The notes beneath the pieces are model-generated. The model ran no database searches. It saw nothing but the letters and a program-made list of their open reading frames with translations, and was not told where the DNA came from. A stretch of 64,000 nucleotides of DNA, taken from positions 129,385,689 to 129,449,688 of the forward strand of contig NC_090321.1 in the NCBI RefSeq assembly GCF_040869045.1. Direction: 5' to 3'. Shown one piece after another: positions 20,260 to 31,760 of the stretch (positions within the stretch are counted from its first letter, which is position 1; every line of letters begins with the position of its first letter). The position numbers were made by a program, and so were the translations under genes. Source of the stretch: Eurosta solidaginis (Eukaryota; Arthropoda; Insecta; Diptera; Tephritidae).

Positions 20260-20712
20260 TGTAAGGAGATTTTCACCATACCTCGATACATATAAACAAT
20301 CCCTTAGCTTTAAGTTTAGTTCTAATACAAATGCATCTGGCAGCGCTGTTGAACGACAACACAGATGCATTGCAGCCAATATGAAGGCATAGAAAAATGT
20401 GATAGAGAAAAGCGGAACCAAGCTCTTTCTTTTCTGATGTGACCGGCTTGTTGAATAGCCGTTTTCAATAAAATACATTTATAAGTAAGATAGTGAGTTT
20501 TATTTAAAAAATATAATTTAAACCCGTTTGATATTCTGGAGGAGGAAACTACCGAGATCCTCAACAAAATAAGCGGAATCATGCCAACAATTTTGAGGCG
20601 GCGCCCTCCTCGACCGATATAGGTGCGCAGGTGACACGACGCGCATGAAATGTTAATTTTTTAACTAGCGAAGCTGCGATGAGTGTATTAAATTAGAAGA
20701 AAAGGTCCAATA
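20260..20712 (+). repeat. Element B LTR, tandem-duplicated copy
   Basis: Differs from 13069-13521 by essentially one substitution seen by eye (C for T near 20524). It arose by the 7.19-kb duplication and not by transposition, since it is preceded by the same A gag end. Confidence 0.9.
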
Positions 20713-21837
20713 TGGCGACCGTGACGGTCTTTGGTGGTGGTACAGGTGAGTAGAGTGCGTGTGATCCGAACATAATTTTGTAAAATATTATTAATAAAAC
20801 TAAAAAAAATGCGGAAATAACAAAAATCTACAAAATACTATTTTCTAATTAGAAACAGAGATAATAGATTTTGCTAAAAGTTAATAAAACAAATTATCCA
20901 AAAACTAAATGCTACGGAGATAATATAAAGAACTAAATTCGACGAACTACAAAATTAACAATTAATAAATACAGATTTAATAAAAATTATTCAATTAATA
21001 TGAAAAATTATTCAATTTAATAAAAATTATTCAATTAGCATGAAAAAATTCACGCCACTCAAAAGCGGCATTCAAAAAACCACGCCACTCAGATAAAAGG
21101 ATCGTAAACGGTACCACCACCAGCAGCGGCGAACACCATCAGCAGCAAATACCGTCGGCAGCGAAAGCCAGCAGCAGCATTAACATCAGCGGCAGCCACC
21201 ATCATAGCAGCAGCAGCATTAACACCAGCAGCAGCAGTGAAGCAGCAACATAAGTATACCATATGTATTAATATATGTATGTATTAATAAAAAATTTTGC
21301 CTACAAGTTTTTTTAAATACATATATGTATACTAAAAATTACAATTTTTATGAAATGCGGTGCGTCCGCATTAAACATTTTTGATTTTTGATTACAACGG
21401 TGCGTCCGTTCGTATAAAAAATATGGATTATTTTTTTGATAACAACGGTGCGTCCGTTTATATAAAACACTTGGATTTTTTTACTAAAACGGTGCGTTCG
21501 TCTAAATTTAACCACTAATACTAAATCAGTTTTCAACAATTTAAAAAGTTTCGAACCATTTTATAAATTTCAACATCTTTAGATCTCCATTTTATTTTAT
21601 TTTTTCTCAAGTTTGATTCATTTTACACATTTATAATTTCTTCAAATTTTTCATATTTTCAAATTTCTAATTTAAAAATTTCTCAACAAATACTCATATT
21701 TTCAAGTTTCCATTTTTAAAATTTTCATTCATTTCGCAAATCTTCTATTTAAAACTTCACATTTCTGAATTTCCGTTTTTCAAATTTTCATTTTACTTCA
21801 GGTACAATTTCTTAACGTGTCCATTTTCCAACAAAAT

Positions 21838-24800
21838 AATAATTTTCAGCCTTATAGGGTGAACTAGATAAGCAAGTTGCATGTAACCTGTAAATTTCCC
21901 TCCCTAAGGTAGGCACGTTGTCGTTGGTGTGATGGCTTAACCGAACTCCAGAGTGCCCGACTATGAGGCGGAGCTGTTTAGGACTGACATCTAAGCCGTT
22001 TCGCCTCATAGGAGGGCGGCGCGATGTCGGTGACCAAGAACTGCCAACTAATCCAGGGTGTTATGCGGACCGTGCCTATTAGACGATTTGCAGCTAGGGG
22101 ATAAATTCGGCTGTATTCGAAAGGAGCCTTCCCGATACCGGGCCACCTCGGGAAGTATTGATGGCCTTACCACAGTAAGGGGTGCTGGTGTGGCGGATGG
22201 TTCTTTCCCGTATATAATACTGGAGCGCTGAGCCCGTGTTGTCGGGCAGGTGGTCGTATGACGACTCATTACTTGATTGTCATAAGGACGATGATAAGAG
22301 GAGGACTGAGTCGCAAACCAAATAGGCATTAAGCGATTCGTCAGACTCAGGGGAGCAAGAGTAGTGCTGATTTAATGAACTCCGTGTTGGAGAAGCACGC
22401 AAATGAAAACGGAGTAGAAGAGTGGAGAAGGGTACAGAGCAGAGGAAGTAAAAGAGCTTGGGAGCAGTGGTCGACCCAACAGAAGTGGAGATCAAGCGTT
22501 TGGAATGGGCCCATGAAGCGGTAGAAGTAGGTCGAAAGCAGTTCAAAAGGTTTGCTGCGAGAAACCCTCGGTTCTGCAACCGGTAAGAGGAGGAAGAAGC
22601 GTCGAATGGCAGAGTGAAGAGGCAAAGTTCGGAGGAAGGCGACAAGCCTGCTTTCAAGAGGCAGAAAGGACCCAGTCCTAGAGCCGCGAGGAAGAGCAAT
22701 CGCATAAACAAAACAAGTAGGCCCAATAGCGAGGTAGCAACTACCCCAAAAGCTGCGAGTCAAAGGAAAGTTCCACCTAAGGAAGTAGGAGATAAGCCAA
22801 AGGGAGATAACGCTAAGACTCCGGCTTCCTCGGAGGTGCTAAAGGGAATTAACGCTAAGACTCCGACTTTCTCGGAGGTGCCAAAGGGAGATAATACTAA
22901 GACTCCGGCTTTTCCCGAGAAGATGAGTGATGTGGCAAAGCAGTCACTTACTGTGGCGCTAGTTGATCGTAGCAGTCCCTTCGGACAAATGACTACTGAA
23001 AGGTGGAGATCTGTGGAAAGGGGGCTTATTAGCTTAATGCTTAAAATGATGCGGGAACAACCCAGTAAGCCCCTTCCAACCTTTGATTCGAGGGATGGTA
23101 TAATGGTGTGAAGATGATAGCGTGCGACAACATCGCGAGCTTGTGGTGGCTGGAGGAAGTGGTTCCAAACCTCCAAAGGCAAGGCACGAACGCGCGGTTT
23201 GAGGTGGTGGATAAATCGCAAATCCCCACGGTACCAAAAGTTAAGGTATGGATACCAATGCGTAATGAAGTCGGAGGATACACTGCGACTTCTGCAGAAT
23301 CAGAATCCGAACATATCGACAGCGAATTTGAAGGTACTTACTGTATCTCGGCTTACAGAGAAAGGTCAGTTCTACATCTTCCAAATAAACAAGCAGGCGG
23401 AGGATATTTTGTACACGCAGCTTGGTAAAAATGTCCTTTGGCACTGGCAAAATTTACATGCGACTCAGGAAAAGAAGTCCCGAGGATAAAAATCCAACAC
23501 GCTAGAGGTGGGCGAAGTCGAAAAGGATCTCAAAAGCCTAGTGGAAAAAAGATAGGTGGAGGTCCCCGACGTCACCACGAAGGTGTTAGAAGAGAACCAA
23601 GCGCCAAATTGTGCATTGACTCGCACAGAGGGACTCCCGGCACAACAGTTACGAGAGGCTGAAGGGGGCTTCGAATACTCTAAACCAAAGGGCAAGGGGA
23701 GGACGACGACTTCACGAAGAAGGTGCTGGAAGGGGACAAATAGCCCAATTGTGCTGCGAGTCCTACAGATAAGGTAAGGAAACAGCTGCATTCATATATG
23801 CTGCCTAATTACACTACTGAGGACTTCGCAGTCGTGACCGTTGAGAAAAAGAATAAGCAGGCGTTTATCCTGGCATCCTGCTAGATGACCCATGCTGTGG
23901 AGGTTCCACCGATGGAGTGCGAAAGGCTAGTACACGAGGAAGGGCGCATCGGGCGGTTGGTCATAGGCGCAGATGCCAATGCGCACCGCAATACGTGAGG
24001 AGGAGCAGATGCGAACGAGAGAGGCGAATCTCTATTTTGTTACATCCTGCAAACCAATTTGCAGATAGCCAACAGGGGAAGTGTTCCTACATACATTGGT
24101 CCAACATCCAGCAATGCTCTTGATATTACATTGAGTTCCGAACGTGATACATCAAGGTATGATTGAATTGTTCTTCTTAGACCATCCTTCTCCGACCATG
24201 CGTATATCAGCTTCAGTATCCACGTAAAGAGGGTAGAGAAGGGAGGAACCTTTAGAAACCCTAGGTCAACAGACTGGACTAAATTCCAGAAACAGGTAGA
24301 AACAAAACTGGGACAACCTAAAGAGGTTGCCAATGTGGAAGAACTGGAAGGGTCTAATGAATTCGTAACAAGGACGCTTATGACTGTGTATAACAAAGCT
24401 TGCCCTCTAAGAAAATTCAGAGGAAAAGCAAAGCCCATGGTGGAGCAATGAGCTGAGTCTTCTAAGAAGACAGGTAAAAGGAATGTTTAAGCTCGCAAAG
24501 ACCGCGGAAAGCGAAGCGTGTCGGGACGAGTTCAGGGATCTACAAGCGTGAAATTTCCAGGGCGAAGAGGCTCTCATGGAAAAGTTTCTGTACGGACATA
24601 GAGTGCCCCAGCGAAACAGCACGGTTGAAAAATTCCTAGCAAGGGGAAACATAATCCAGGGAATAATAAAAAAGAGAACGGGGAATGGTCACGTAATAGT
24701 GAGGAATCCCTTGAGGTGTTTCTCGACACACATTTCCCATCGGGAGACGGTTTAGAAGAGCCAGCAGACATCACTCACACTTCGATCACGGAGCGGGTAG

Positions 24801-25158
24801 TGCCGGGCTTGGTGACCGATACCAAGTTCGAATGGGCAGTGAAAACGTTTTCTAAGTTTAAATCCCATGCTACAAGTTTCAAGTATGGCGGTCGTGGAAT
24901 GGCTTAAAATAATATGCGATTGGTGCATAAGGCTGAATCATGTACCGCACTCTTGGAGAACTGCTCGTGTAGCTTTCCTACAAAAGGCGGGCAAGATCGG
25001 TCACGTGTATCCCAAAGACAATAGACCCATTAACTTAACATCTTTTCTGCTCAAAATCTTTGAGAGGCTGATTTATGTGTACATAAATTCCATCGTGGAT
25101 GAAAAACTGCTCTCCACAACACAGCATGCGTACACCAAAGGCAAGTCGGTAAACACCG
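21838..25158 (+). mobile_element. LOA-type LINE, 5' part (unit 2 copy)
   Basis: Tandem-duplicated copy of 14650-17958, with ORF1 at about 22298-23498, endonuclease at about 23878-24420 and RT N-terminus at 24420-25158. It includes CCCATGGTGGAG near 24433, which is absent from unit 1 and restores the reading frame length there. Ends at the BEL LTR with duplication CACCG (25154-25158). Confidence 0.85.
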
Positions 25159-25647
25159 TGTTCGGCCGGTGTGCGTCTAATCCTGGAGAGGTGGGCGCAC
25201 CGGGTCGATCTCAAAGAACGGGTGTGTTTGAAAATAAATAAGAGAAGACGAGATTTCTCGTTATAATAAAGCTGTTATTTTTATTGGTAGATATTAAATA
25301 TACAGGAAATAATATTACCTTTGATAAACGGCAGAGATCGCTGGCTGCAGATGTGAACAGGTTGGCTGTTAGAATCCAAGAGGCCGGTTGTATAGCAAGC
25401 TACAACCGTTGACCCGCAAAATCCCCCGTTTTGGAGGGGAAAGGCACCCACACATGAACCCCGACATGCATATGCATAAGTGCTGACAAAAAACACACAT
25501 ACAGGTACATGTACATGCATGCACATGCATGTGGTGGTGATGGTGTGGGTGGTTACAACTTAATTCGAGTATCGAGTATCGCTTCGCAGGGTTGCATGGG
25601 GGGGATCGCAGAGAGATGCGGAAAAAGTTAGGCATCCTGCCTAAACA
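25159..25647 (-). repeat. BEL 3' LTR
   Basis: Same sequence as 17959-18447 except one visible substitution (GAGGGG for GATGGG near 25435). In the element's orientation it starts TGTTTAGGCAGGATGCC and ends CGGCCGAACA. Confidence 0.9.
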
Positions 25648-27425
25648 TGCCGGCCCCCCTTGCGATACGCAACATCGTTTTACCCCCACCGATCTCCGAC
25701 CGCTGAAAAGAAACGAGAAAAACGTTTGCATTAAAACTAAACTTAACCTAAGTTGCGTATTTCGCCAGCGTCGCGGGTGACCGGGAGTCCTGCCCGGCTT
25801 GCGCAGCATGCCACCTAAGCTAGGATGAAAAAGAAACATTAGAAGTGGAGGAAAGTGAATATTTCTTGCCTTTGGTTATACATAATTCTTAGATATTACT
25901 AGAACCCATGAAGTGATATGACGTAGAAGGTCCATCGTGCTGGACGAAGAGGCCGAGGTCTCCGTTCCAAACTGGTAAAAAAAAAATTTTTTTTTTGGAC
26001 GGAGAGGCCGTGGTCTCCGTTTCCGATTCGCATTATTTTGTTTGGTTGGACGAAGAGGCCAAAGTCTCCGTTCCAGACTCGCATTATTGTTGTTTAGGTT
26101 TTTCTGGGCTGGACGAAGAGGCCGAGGTCTCCGTTCCAGCGTCTAGTGTATCGTGTCGCTCTCGCGGCGGCTGGCCCTTTTGTTTGTTGGATGAGGTGTA
26201 GCATCTTTTGAGGTGCCAGGGCGAGTGACCGTGAGGTTGGCTGGGTGAAACGGCGGTGTTTTATTACAAAACGTATGTTAAAAGAGATGAGTTCGTACTT
26301 AAATTCGAAAGTGTACCAACTGCCGGTGCTTGCATGCAGATTGGCGATGCGTTCTCAACGACGCGTTCTATCTGCACGTACCATTTTGAGATAGCATGCA
26401 ACCCTGTCGTGTATTTATTGGTTAGCTGACAGCTGGTATGGTGAATTTGTGGTGTGCGAGTATATATATACATATATGTATTGCTTGCCCTTGAAAAAAA
26501 CTAGGTCACTGGGGCAGTGGCACACTAAGCCAGTAGAAACAGTTGACTTTTACCAATTTCGGAATTTTGTCGTGTAGGGATTCTTTTATTTCGGGACTCT
26601 GATTGTTTTGTACCGAGCCCTTATAATGACGGTTTGTGATGTTTGTTGTTGAAAAACAACAAGTCCTGCTCCCAGCCAAAAAACAAAAAACCGAACAGTA
26701 CCGAAGGCAAAAAATCAAAAATCAAAAAAAAATTTTTTGTTTTTTGTGAATGAGAGCATAATTATTTTTTTGAAATGATGGTTTGCCTTTATTTTTGTGC
26801 ATAATTTTGTTTTCGGACTGCCCGAGGTGTCAGTATGGGTCAAAAAACGCGATCCCGATTTTGTTGCTCTTGCGGGTTTTCGGTACTCGCGTGCGTCATT
26901 TAGCGCAGCACTAAAAAATAGGCAAATATATGTAACTACGTTGGGATAAGTATAATGCGGGCCAGTGCAAGGACTTTAACACTTAATTTACTTTTTGACC
27001 CGTTTTCAATTCTTAGCACCTCTAGTATCTTTTACCACCGAAGCCTAAGATCCGCCAACATTGCACTATATTTCGCATTGAAAACACCTGCTGCGATCAT
27101 TTGGTAAACGTATTTAATTGCTGAGCACAACCAACCAACATTTGGCGGTTACACTAACCAACCCCCCCAAATTTGAACAAAGTTGTGCACAAATTCAGGA
27201 AAGAAATAAATTTGTTTATGAAATGAGTGCAGTAAATGAGCACGCAAATAATTTTTGGCGCTATTGTCATCGAAAATCAGTTATTTTTGTGGCAGTACTT
27301 TTGGTATACTGGTAAAATCTACCACTACCAACATTTTCACTATTTAACGTCCGCGCACTGGTATAAGCATACCAGCTGCAAAGCAAAAACGAAAAAATGT
27401 TCGCGAACATTTATACATACTTATG
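25648..27425 (-). other. Non-coding flank of the BEL 3' LTR (unit 2)
   Basis: Copy of 18448-20226, with the four GC-rich quasi-palindromic repeats at 25940-26140. No protein-coding signal. The tandem duplication ends at 27425, after which sequence unique to the window begins. Confidence 0.6.
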
Positions 27426-27984
27426 TATAGAATGTGAAATTCCTAAGAATTGAAACAAACGGGACTAGAATCGAAAGATTTCTTCTCCCGTTGGTTGATT
27501 CTTTTACTACAGCCCGTGGATTGAATGTGAGATATTGCAAAAAGGAAGGTGAATGGAAGCGGCAGTCTTAAATTTAAAATATTAATTGGCTTTTATTTCC
27601 TTTTAGGTATTCTGAGAATAAAACACATGGATGAATGGGAAAAGCACATATTCATATATTTACGGATTAGCTGATAATTTTGGTAACATTTATATTTTTC
27701 TCGTCTTTCCTTTAGAAATCTCATTATGTACAATTTTTTTTTTTTTTGAAAGGTCGAACATTCCAAAGAACATATTTTTCATTAGACGTACATATTTAAT
27801 TGTGCGCAATATCAATCGCATTTGGTGATCTGAGCGCTATACACGAGAACAAGGACTTGCGGCCGCATACCGCTATGTACCATTCTCATGAACGATTTCT
27901 GGGGCACACCTATGCCTCAAGAACAATCGCATAAATCATGTCGTCCGCTCGCTGTACTTACCTTTCGTTTTAGCTATTTTAGCT
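27426..27984. other. Unassigned stretch upstream of the Med15-like fragment
   Basis: A/T-rich, with a TTTTTTTTTTTTTT-like tract near 27735 and no coding match. It could be the upstream part of the inserted DNA that carries the gene fragments. Confidence 0.35.
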
Positions 27985-28685
27985 ATGCGTCCCCGCCCTA
28001 TGATGGCCAAAATCGGCACCGTAGGCGCGACTACCGAGAAGTTCACAAAGGTGAGTAAAAATCAGCTGGTACCATTAGAAACTTTGCTGAAATGTGAGAA
28101 AACTTTAGAGAAACTGGATATTGTTGATTTTACTGGACAGCAATTTGACCAATCTTCAAATCCTCTGATGGAAGTTGTAAATACTACACTGCAAAAACCT
28201 ATTGCGAATCATACATTGTATCGCACTTATCGTCCTAGTTTGGGATTGCTTTTCGGCACGGACCTCTGTGCGCCAGCACCACCGAAGATTCAACGTATGA
28301 CCGAGAAGTCAACCACACAATACGAATGTGAGATACCACATCTACTTCAAGCTTACGCTCGATAGCACAGCTCATAGTCCTAAATCAATTAAAGAAATTT
28401 GTTGTCTAAATGATAAACGCTAATGTGTACCACCAATAACCGTTACTATACCAGAGGATTATCCATCTGTTTCAAACTGCGCTCTGGCTCAGCATGAATA
28501 TGGTCGCACACCTTTTTTTTTGTTTTATTAAAGCTGTACAGGATGCTCTAAAAGCGCGCATTGCCCAATTGCAACGTTTATACTCATTATCTCATTTGTT
28601 AGATACGTGGAAAATGTCGGTGCGACAAGCCTGTTCTCCAAATATGAGAAATGTTTTGGATTTAGTAGCTGCTTTTGGCGCATGA
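27985..28685 (+). pseudogene. Med15: Mediator subunit Med15 C-terminal fragment
   Basis: Frame 27985-28365 reads [20 protein letters not shown] and [19 protein letters not shown]. These match the order and wording of the conserved C-terminal domain of Med15 (KTLQKCEIALEKL and NHSLYRTFVP in the human protein). After stops the region around 28450-28520 encodes PEDYPSVSNCALAQHEYGRT, and 28522-28620 encodes AVQDALKARIAQL and YSLSHLLDTWKMSVRQACSP, again Med15-like, ending with a stop at 28683-28685 where the protein should end. Frameshifts, and an insert in the TPF region, show that it is dead. Med15 is a tail subunit of Mediator in the nucleus. The rest of the gene is not in the window, so this is a captured or duplicated fragment. 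Confidence 0.78.
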
Positions 28686-29370
28686 ACATATTTAAAAACA
28701 CAATTATTATTGGCGGTGATTTAGCGTGTCTGTACGAAAACTTGCCATTAATATTGATATGAGGGAATTAGCAAATATGGAGAACAATGATTTTCTGTTG
28801 GTTTATTTTTCCGAATTGATCCCCATCCTTTGAAACGTCTGAGATATTACTGGGCCAACAAACTCATATATCAACCAAGGTAATCTTGCAACATTTTGAG
28901 GAATATGGACGTCGTAATCAGTTGCTTGAAAACCACGATTCAGAAGAGTTTCTCATTTTGTCTTTTTTTTTTGGGAAATGGTAGAATCTGATTGTAAACT
29001 GGATTTTAATAACTTAACGGCTCGTATATAATTTTGATAAGGCCCAGCTGTCTCAAAGTTGTTCAATAACAAATAATAGGAAACGATTTAAATAGTGAAC
29101 AATTGGAAAAACCTTTTAGAATGTGGGCCCTACCAACTCTAGCAAAAGCCGATTGTCCAACGCGGAGTGAAAAGTATGTGAAAAAATTTCGATCTGCAAT
29201 TTTATCTGGATTCCGAAGTTATTTTTGGAGAATATTTAACAACCGTGACCGTAAATTTTACATATTTCTCGGTTTTAAGCTCGGGAAAAAGCTGACACAT
29301 TCCATACTACCTACTATACTATTTGCCTATCGGCGAACCTCTCGCACTCGAAAGAATGTAAGCGATTTTG
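28686..29370 (+). other. Degenerate coding-like stretch between two gene fragments
   Basis: Short frames such as FEEYGRRNQLLENHDSEEF (about 28895-28955) and KKFRSAILSGFRSYFWRIF (about 29180) look coding, but no family is recognised. They may be further decayed parts of a captured gene, possibly the part upstream of the RPRD1-like segment. Confidence 0.3.
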
Positions 29371-29700
29371 GTGCATATTGGGAATTTGGCATCAAGTGAT
29401 GCTCTTGTACGAGAGCGTATTGCTGACTTGCCATCAGAAATTGAAAAGTATTGAAATTGGCCAGACCGGTAAGTGTTTTCATTTTTCCATACAACGCTAG
29501 ATTATGAATTGAAATACTTTGTTTCATGTATGTCAATGAAACAGTGCAGCTGCTACATGAGTACAATGGACGACTAGCTTCTCAAGTGGAGGAACGTACA
29601 AAACGCGCTTCACTGTTGCGTGATTTTCAAGCAGCACAAACCTAGAAGTAGGCCCAGGTTGCAACCCGTTTATTGGTAAGTGAGACCTTTTCGCAGCCTC
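29371..29700 (+). pseudogene. RPRD1-type (CID/coiled-coil) gene fragment with retained intron
   Basis: A first segment (29371-29451) reads NLASSDALVRERIADLPSEI. After GTAAGT (29469-29474) and an AG at 29543-29544, a second segment reads LLHEYNGRLASQVEERTKRA, LLRDFQAAQT and AQVATRLL (29546-29672), followed by another GTAAGTGAG donor. Human RPRD1 proteins have DAAVHQRIASLPVEV and LLADYNGRLAAEIDDRK in the same order, just C-terminal to the CID domain that binds the RNA polymerase II tail. The 76-bp intron-like spacer, with donor and acceptor, indicates capture from genomic DNA and not from mRNA. Stops at 29449 and 29645 make it dead. Confidence 0.65.
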
Positions 29701-29805
29701 TAAATATAGTTCCATCATAATTTTTTTTGTAAAATCACGGATAAAATAAAGGTGAGCTTCAAAGAGCAATTGAGCCCTTTTTACTTATATACAGCTTCTA
29801 ATCGG

Positions 29806-29846
29806 GGGTGGAGGGGGGGGGGGGGGGGGGGGGGGGGAGGGGGGTA
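29806..29846 (+). repeat. Poly-G tract
   Basis: About 40 bases of almost pure G (GGGGGTGGAG then a run of more than 25 G, then AGGGGGG). It could form G-quadruplexes on this strand. Long G homopolymers are also frequent sequencing or assembly artefacts. Confidence 0.85.
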
Positions 29847-29849
29847 CAA

Positions 29850-30660
29850 CAGAAGCGTTTATAAGCACTTACCTACAAAGAAAAATATGCGAACGTATTT
29901 CGACAAAAGATAACATGAATTTCTCATGGAATAAGTTGTTCTGGTTTCCGGTAAAAGTCAGCTGCCGACCGGTAGACGGCTTTGCAGCTGGTCGATGGAT
30001 GGTTCTACAAAGGCCTTTATAATTTTTATGACAGTATACAACTTGAGGGTTGTGAAATTTGTGTATCTTTAGAACGAGTTACAATAGATGTAGATTTGAG
30101 TATAAAACGAAGTTAATGGTTGTGTGGTAGGGGTTTACTGTCGCTAATTATTTTGGATTGACTCTTCAACTATTTGGTCGCTTTCAATCAAATTGAGAGC
30201 TACATTCTCATACGTTGAATGTTGGCGATTGTGAAACAGCAGTTAGCGACATTACTTTAAATTCGCTATGGCGTTACGTAAAGGGTATGGGACTTAAATT
30301 TCTTAGACGGATTTTTGCGATTAGACATTTACTTTGCTAAAAACTGCGTGTGCTGTGATACTATAGTATCTACACCATGTGCAAAGTTAATATGGATCTA
30401 CTTATAGGTAATAAATGAGAGTCGTTATATAGCGGCTTATGTAGATATACTAAAAGTTGGGTCGAGCGTTTATATTTAGTGGAACTGCACTTGTGATGTT
30501 CACTTTGCAGCTTTGTTTTAGAAAATCGTTATAAGTTTTCATTTATAAGCTTAAAGTGTCTGGCCGTTTCGATTACCTTCCCTTTTTTTCTATTAGAAAT
30601 CCTGATTGCTGAAACCGCGTTGGGCAGACGTAAAATAGGGTCCCCATCCAGCGCTACGGC
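29850..30660. other. Unassigned DNA
   Basis: No coding or repeat signal recognised. It may belong to the insert that carries the gene fragments or to the BEL 3' region; the boundary is not visible. Confidence 0.3.
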
Positions 30661-31100
30661 TGGATACCAGGATTCTGTTGTTATACCAGGATTCTGTTGT
30701 TATACCAGGATTCTGTTGTTTCAGGGAGCGTGCCCATTAGTTCCTTTTGAGACTTGAGATTGTGCTAAATTCTGTTGGCCGAGTGTATGTGTTCTGTGGC
30801 AGACCGTTAGTCTGCGTTAGGGTTCTGGATTCCTCGCTCGGGGGAGCGAGTGAATTGTGGGTTGACTTTTGGAAGTTAAAAATATGAAAGGCCGAAGGCC
30901 CTTAGAGTCTGTGGCAGATCGGTTAGCCCTTCTGCGGTAGGCTTCTATGATGTCCTCGTTATGGGATAACGAGTGAATGGGATGGTTTCTGTTGTCCTCG
31001 CTCGGGGTGAGCGAGTGAATTGTGGGATTTTCTGGTGTCTTCGCTCTGGGTGAGCGAGTGAATTAGTCGGGTTTTGTGTTCAGGGGCCCCGGTTATTATT
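30661..31100 (-). repeat. Tandem repeats and hairpins in the BEL 3' non-coding region
   Basis: Three tandem copies of ATACCAGGATTCTGTTGTT lie at 30664-30722. Hairpins of the form CTCGCTC-loop-GAGCGAG occur at 30833-30850, 30955-30973, 30997-31015 and 31039-31058, each followed by TGAAT. The second hairpin has changed arms on both sides (CTCGTTAT and ATAACGAG), keeping the pairing. Two longer copies of a CTGTGGCAGA..GTTAG unit precede the first two hairpins. Confidence 0.65.
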
Positions 31101-31164
31101 GTCAAAAAACCTAGAAAAAAAATGTTTTTTGTTTGCGAGCTTTTGGTAAGCTCTCCCGTGTCCT

Positions 31165-31545
31165 CGTGCATCTCGCTCCCTTTCCCCACTGCCCACCAGT
31201 AGTCAGGTGTAGGATTCCCTCCGGTAGACTCGACACGAGACCGGAGGTAGAGAACAAAAAAAAGATGTAGGATCGCCCTCCGGTAGACTCGCACCATCAC
31301 GAGACCGGGGGGGTTGATTATAATTCGGGCCTCGGGAGAGACACAAGCCTAGGGATAGCGGGGCATCACGGCGCATGGTTGAACGCGTCTTTATGTCCCG
31401 CGCTCCCTTTCCCCATTGCCATCGCGTAGTACGTTTTGAATTCCCCTCCGGTAGACTCGCACCATCATGAGACCGGGGGGGTTGATTATAATGTATGGCT
31501 CGGGAGAAACGCAGGCTTAGGGATAGAGAGACACGAAGATGCGGG
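31165..31545 (-). repeat. About 170-bp repeats in the BEL 3' non-coding region
   Basis: The block CCCTCCGGTAGACTCG..GAGACCGG occurs at about 31212, 31274 and 31446. In the latter two it is followed by GGGGTTGATTATAAT and GGGAGAxACxCAxGC. The CTCCCTTTCCCC block preceding each copy recurs at about 31173 and 31407. These imply a tandem array of two full copies and one partial copy, directly downstream of integrase in the element's orientation. Confidence 0.7.
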
Positions 31546-31760
31546 TTCCTTAATTTGCTTTCCATGCTATCACCAACCGTGGGCCTCTGATTTTAGGTAG
31601 CTGGGGGAAAAAGAGTTTTGGTTTTTAGGATTTTGTACGGCGGACTTTGGCCCCTTATATTTAATCCTCCTTGTCGTAGGACGGAAGGAGTACCAATTTC
31701 GTAATTGGTCTAGTGGTCTGTCCCCTGGTTGTATGAACGTCAACAACACGCACACGGTTA

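Larger units (their letters stand above)
20228..27425 (+). repeat. 7.19-kb tandem duplication, unit 2
   Basis: Second copy of 13037-20226. Offsets are 7191 bp at the start, 7188 after a lost CAG triplet, 7200 after the 12-base difference at 24433, and 7199 at the end. Contents in order: A gag end (20228-20259), B LTR (20260-20712), B leader with CAG-rich tract, LOA LINE 5' part (about 21838-25158), BEL LTR (25159-25647) and the flank with four quasi-palindromic repeats (25940-26140). Unit 2 is the copy contiguous with the rest of the BEL element. Confidence 0.92.

Noticed and set aside
30790..31545. CRISPR-like repeat array
   Set aside because: Repeats are few, unequal and of hairpin or minisatellite type, with no cas genes, in a eukaryotic transposon.
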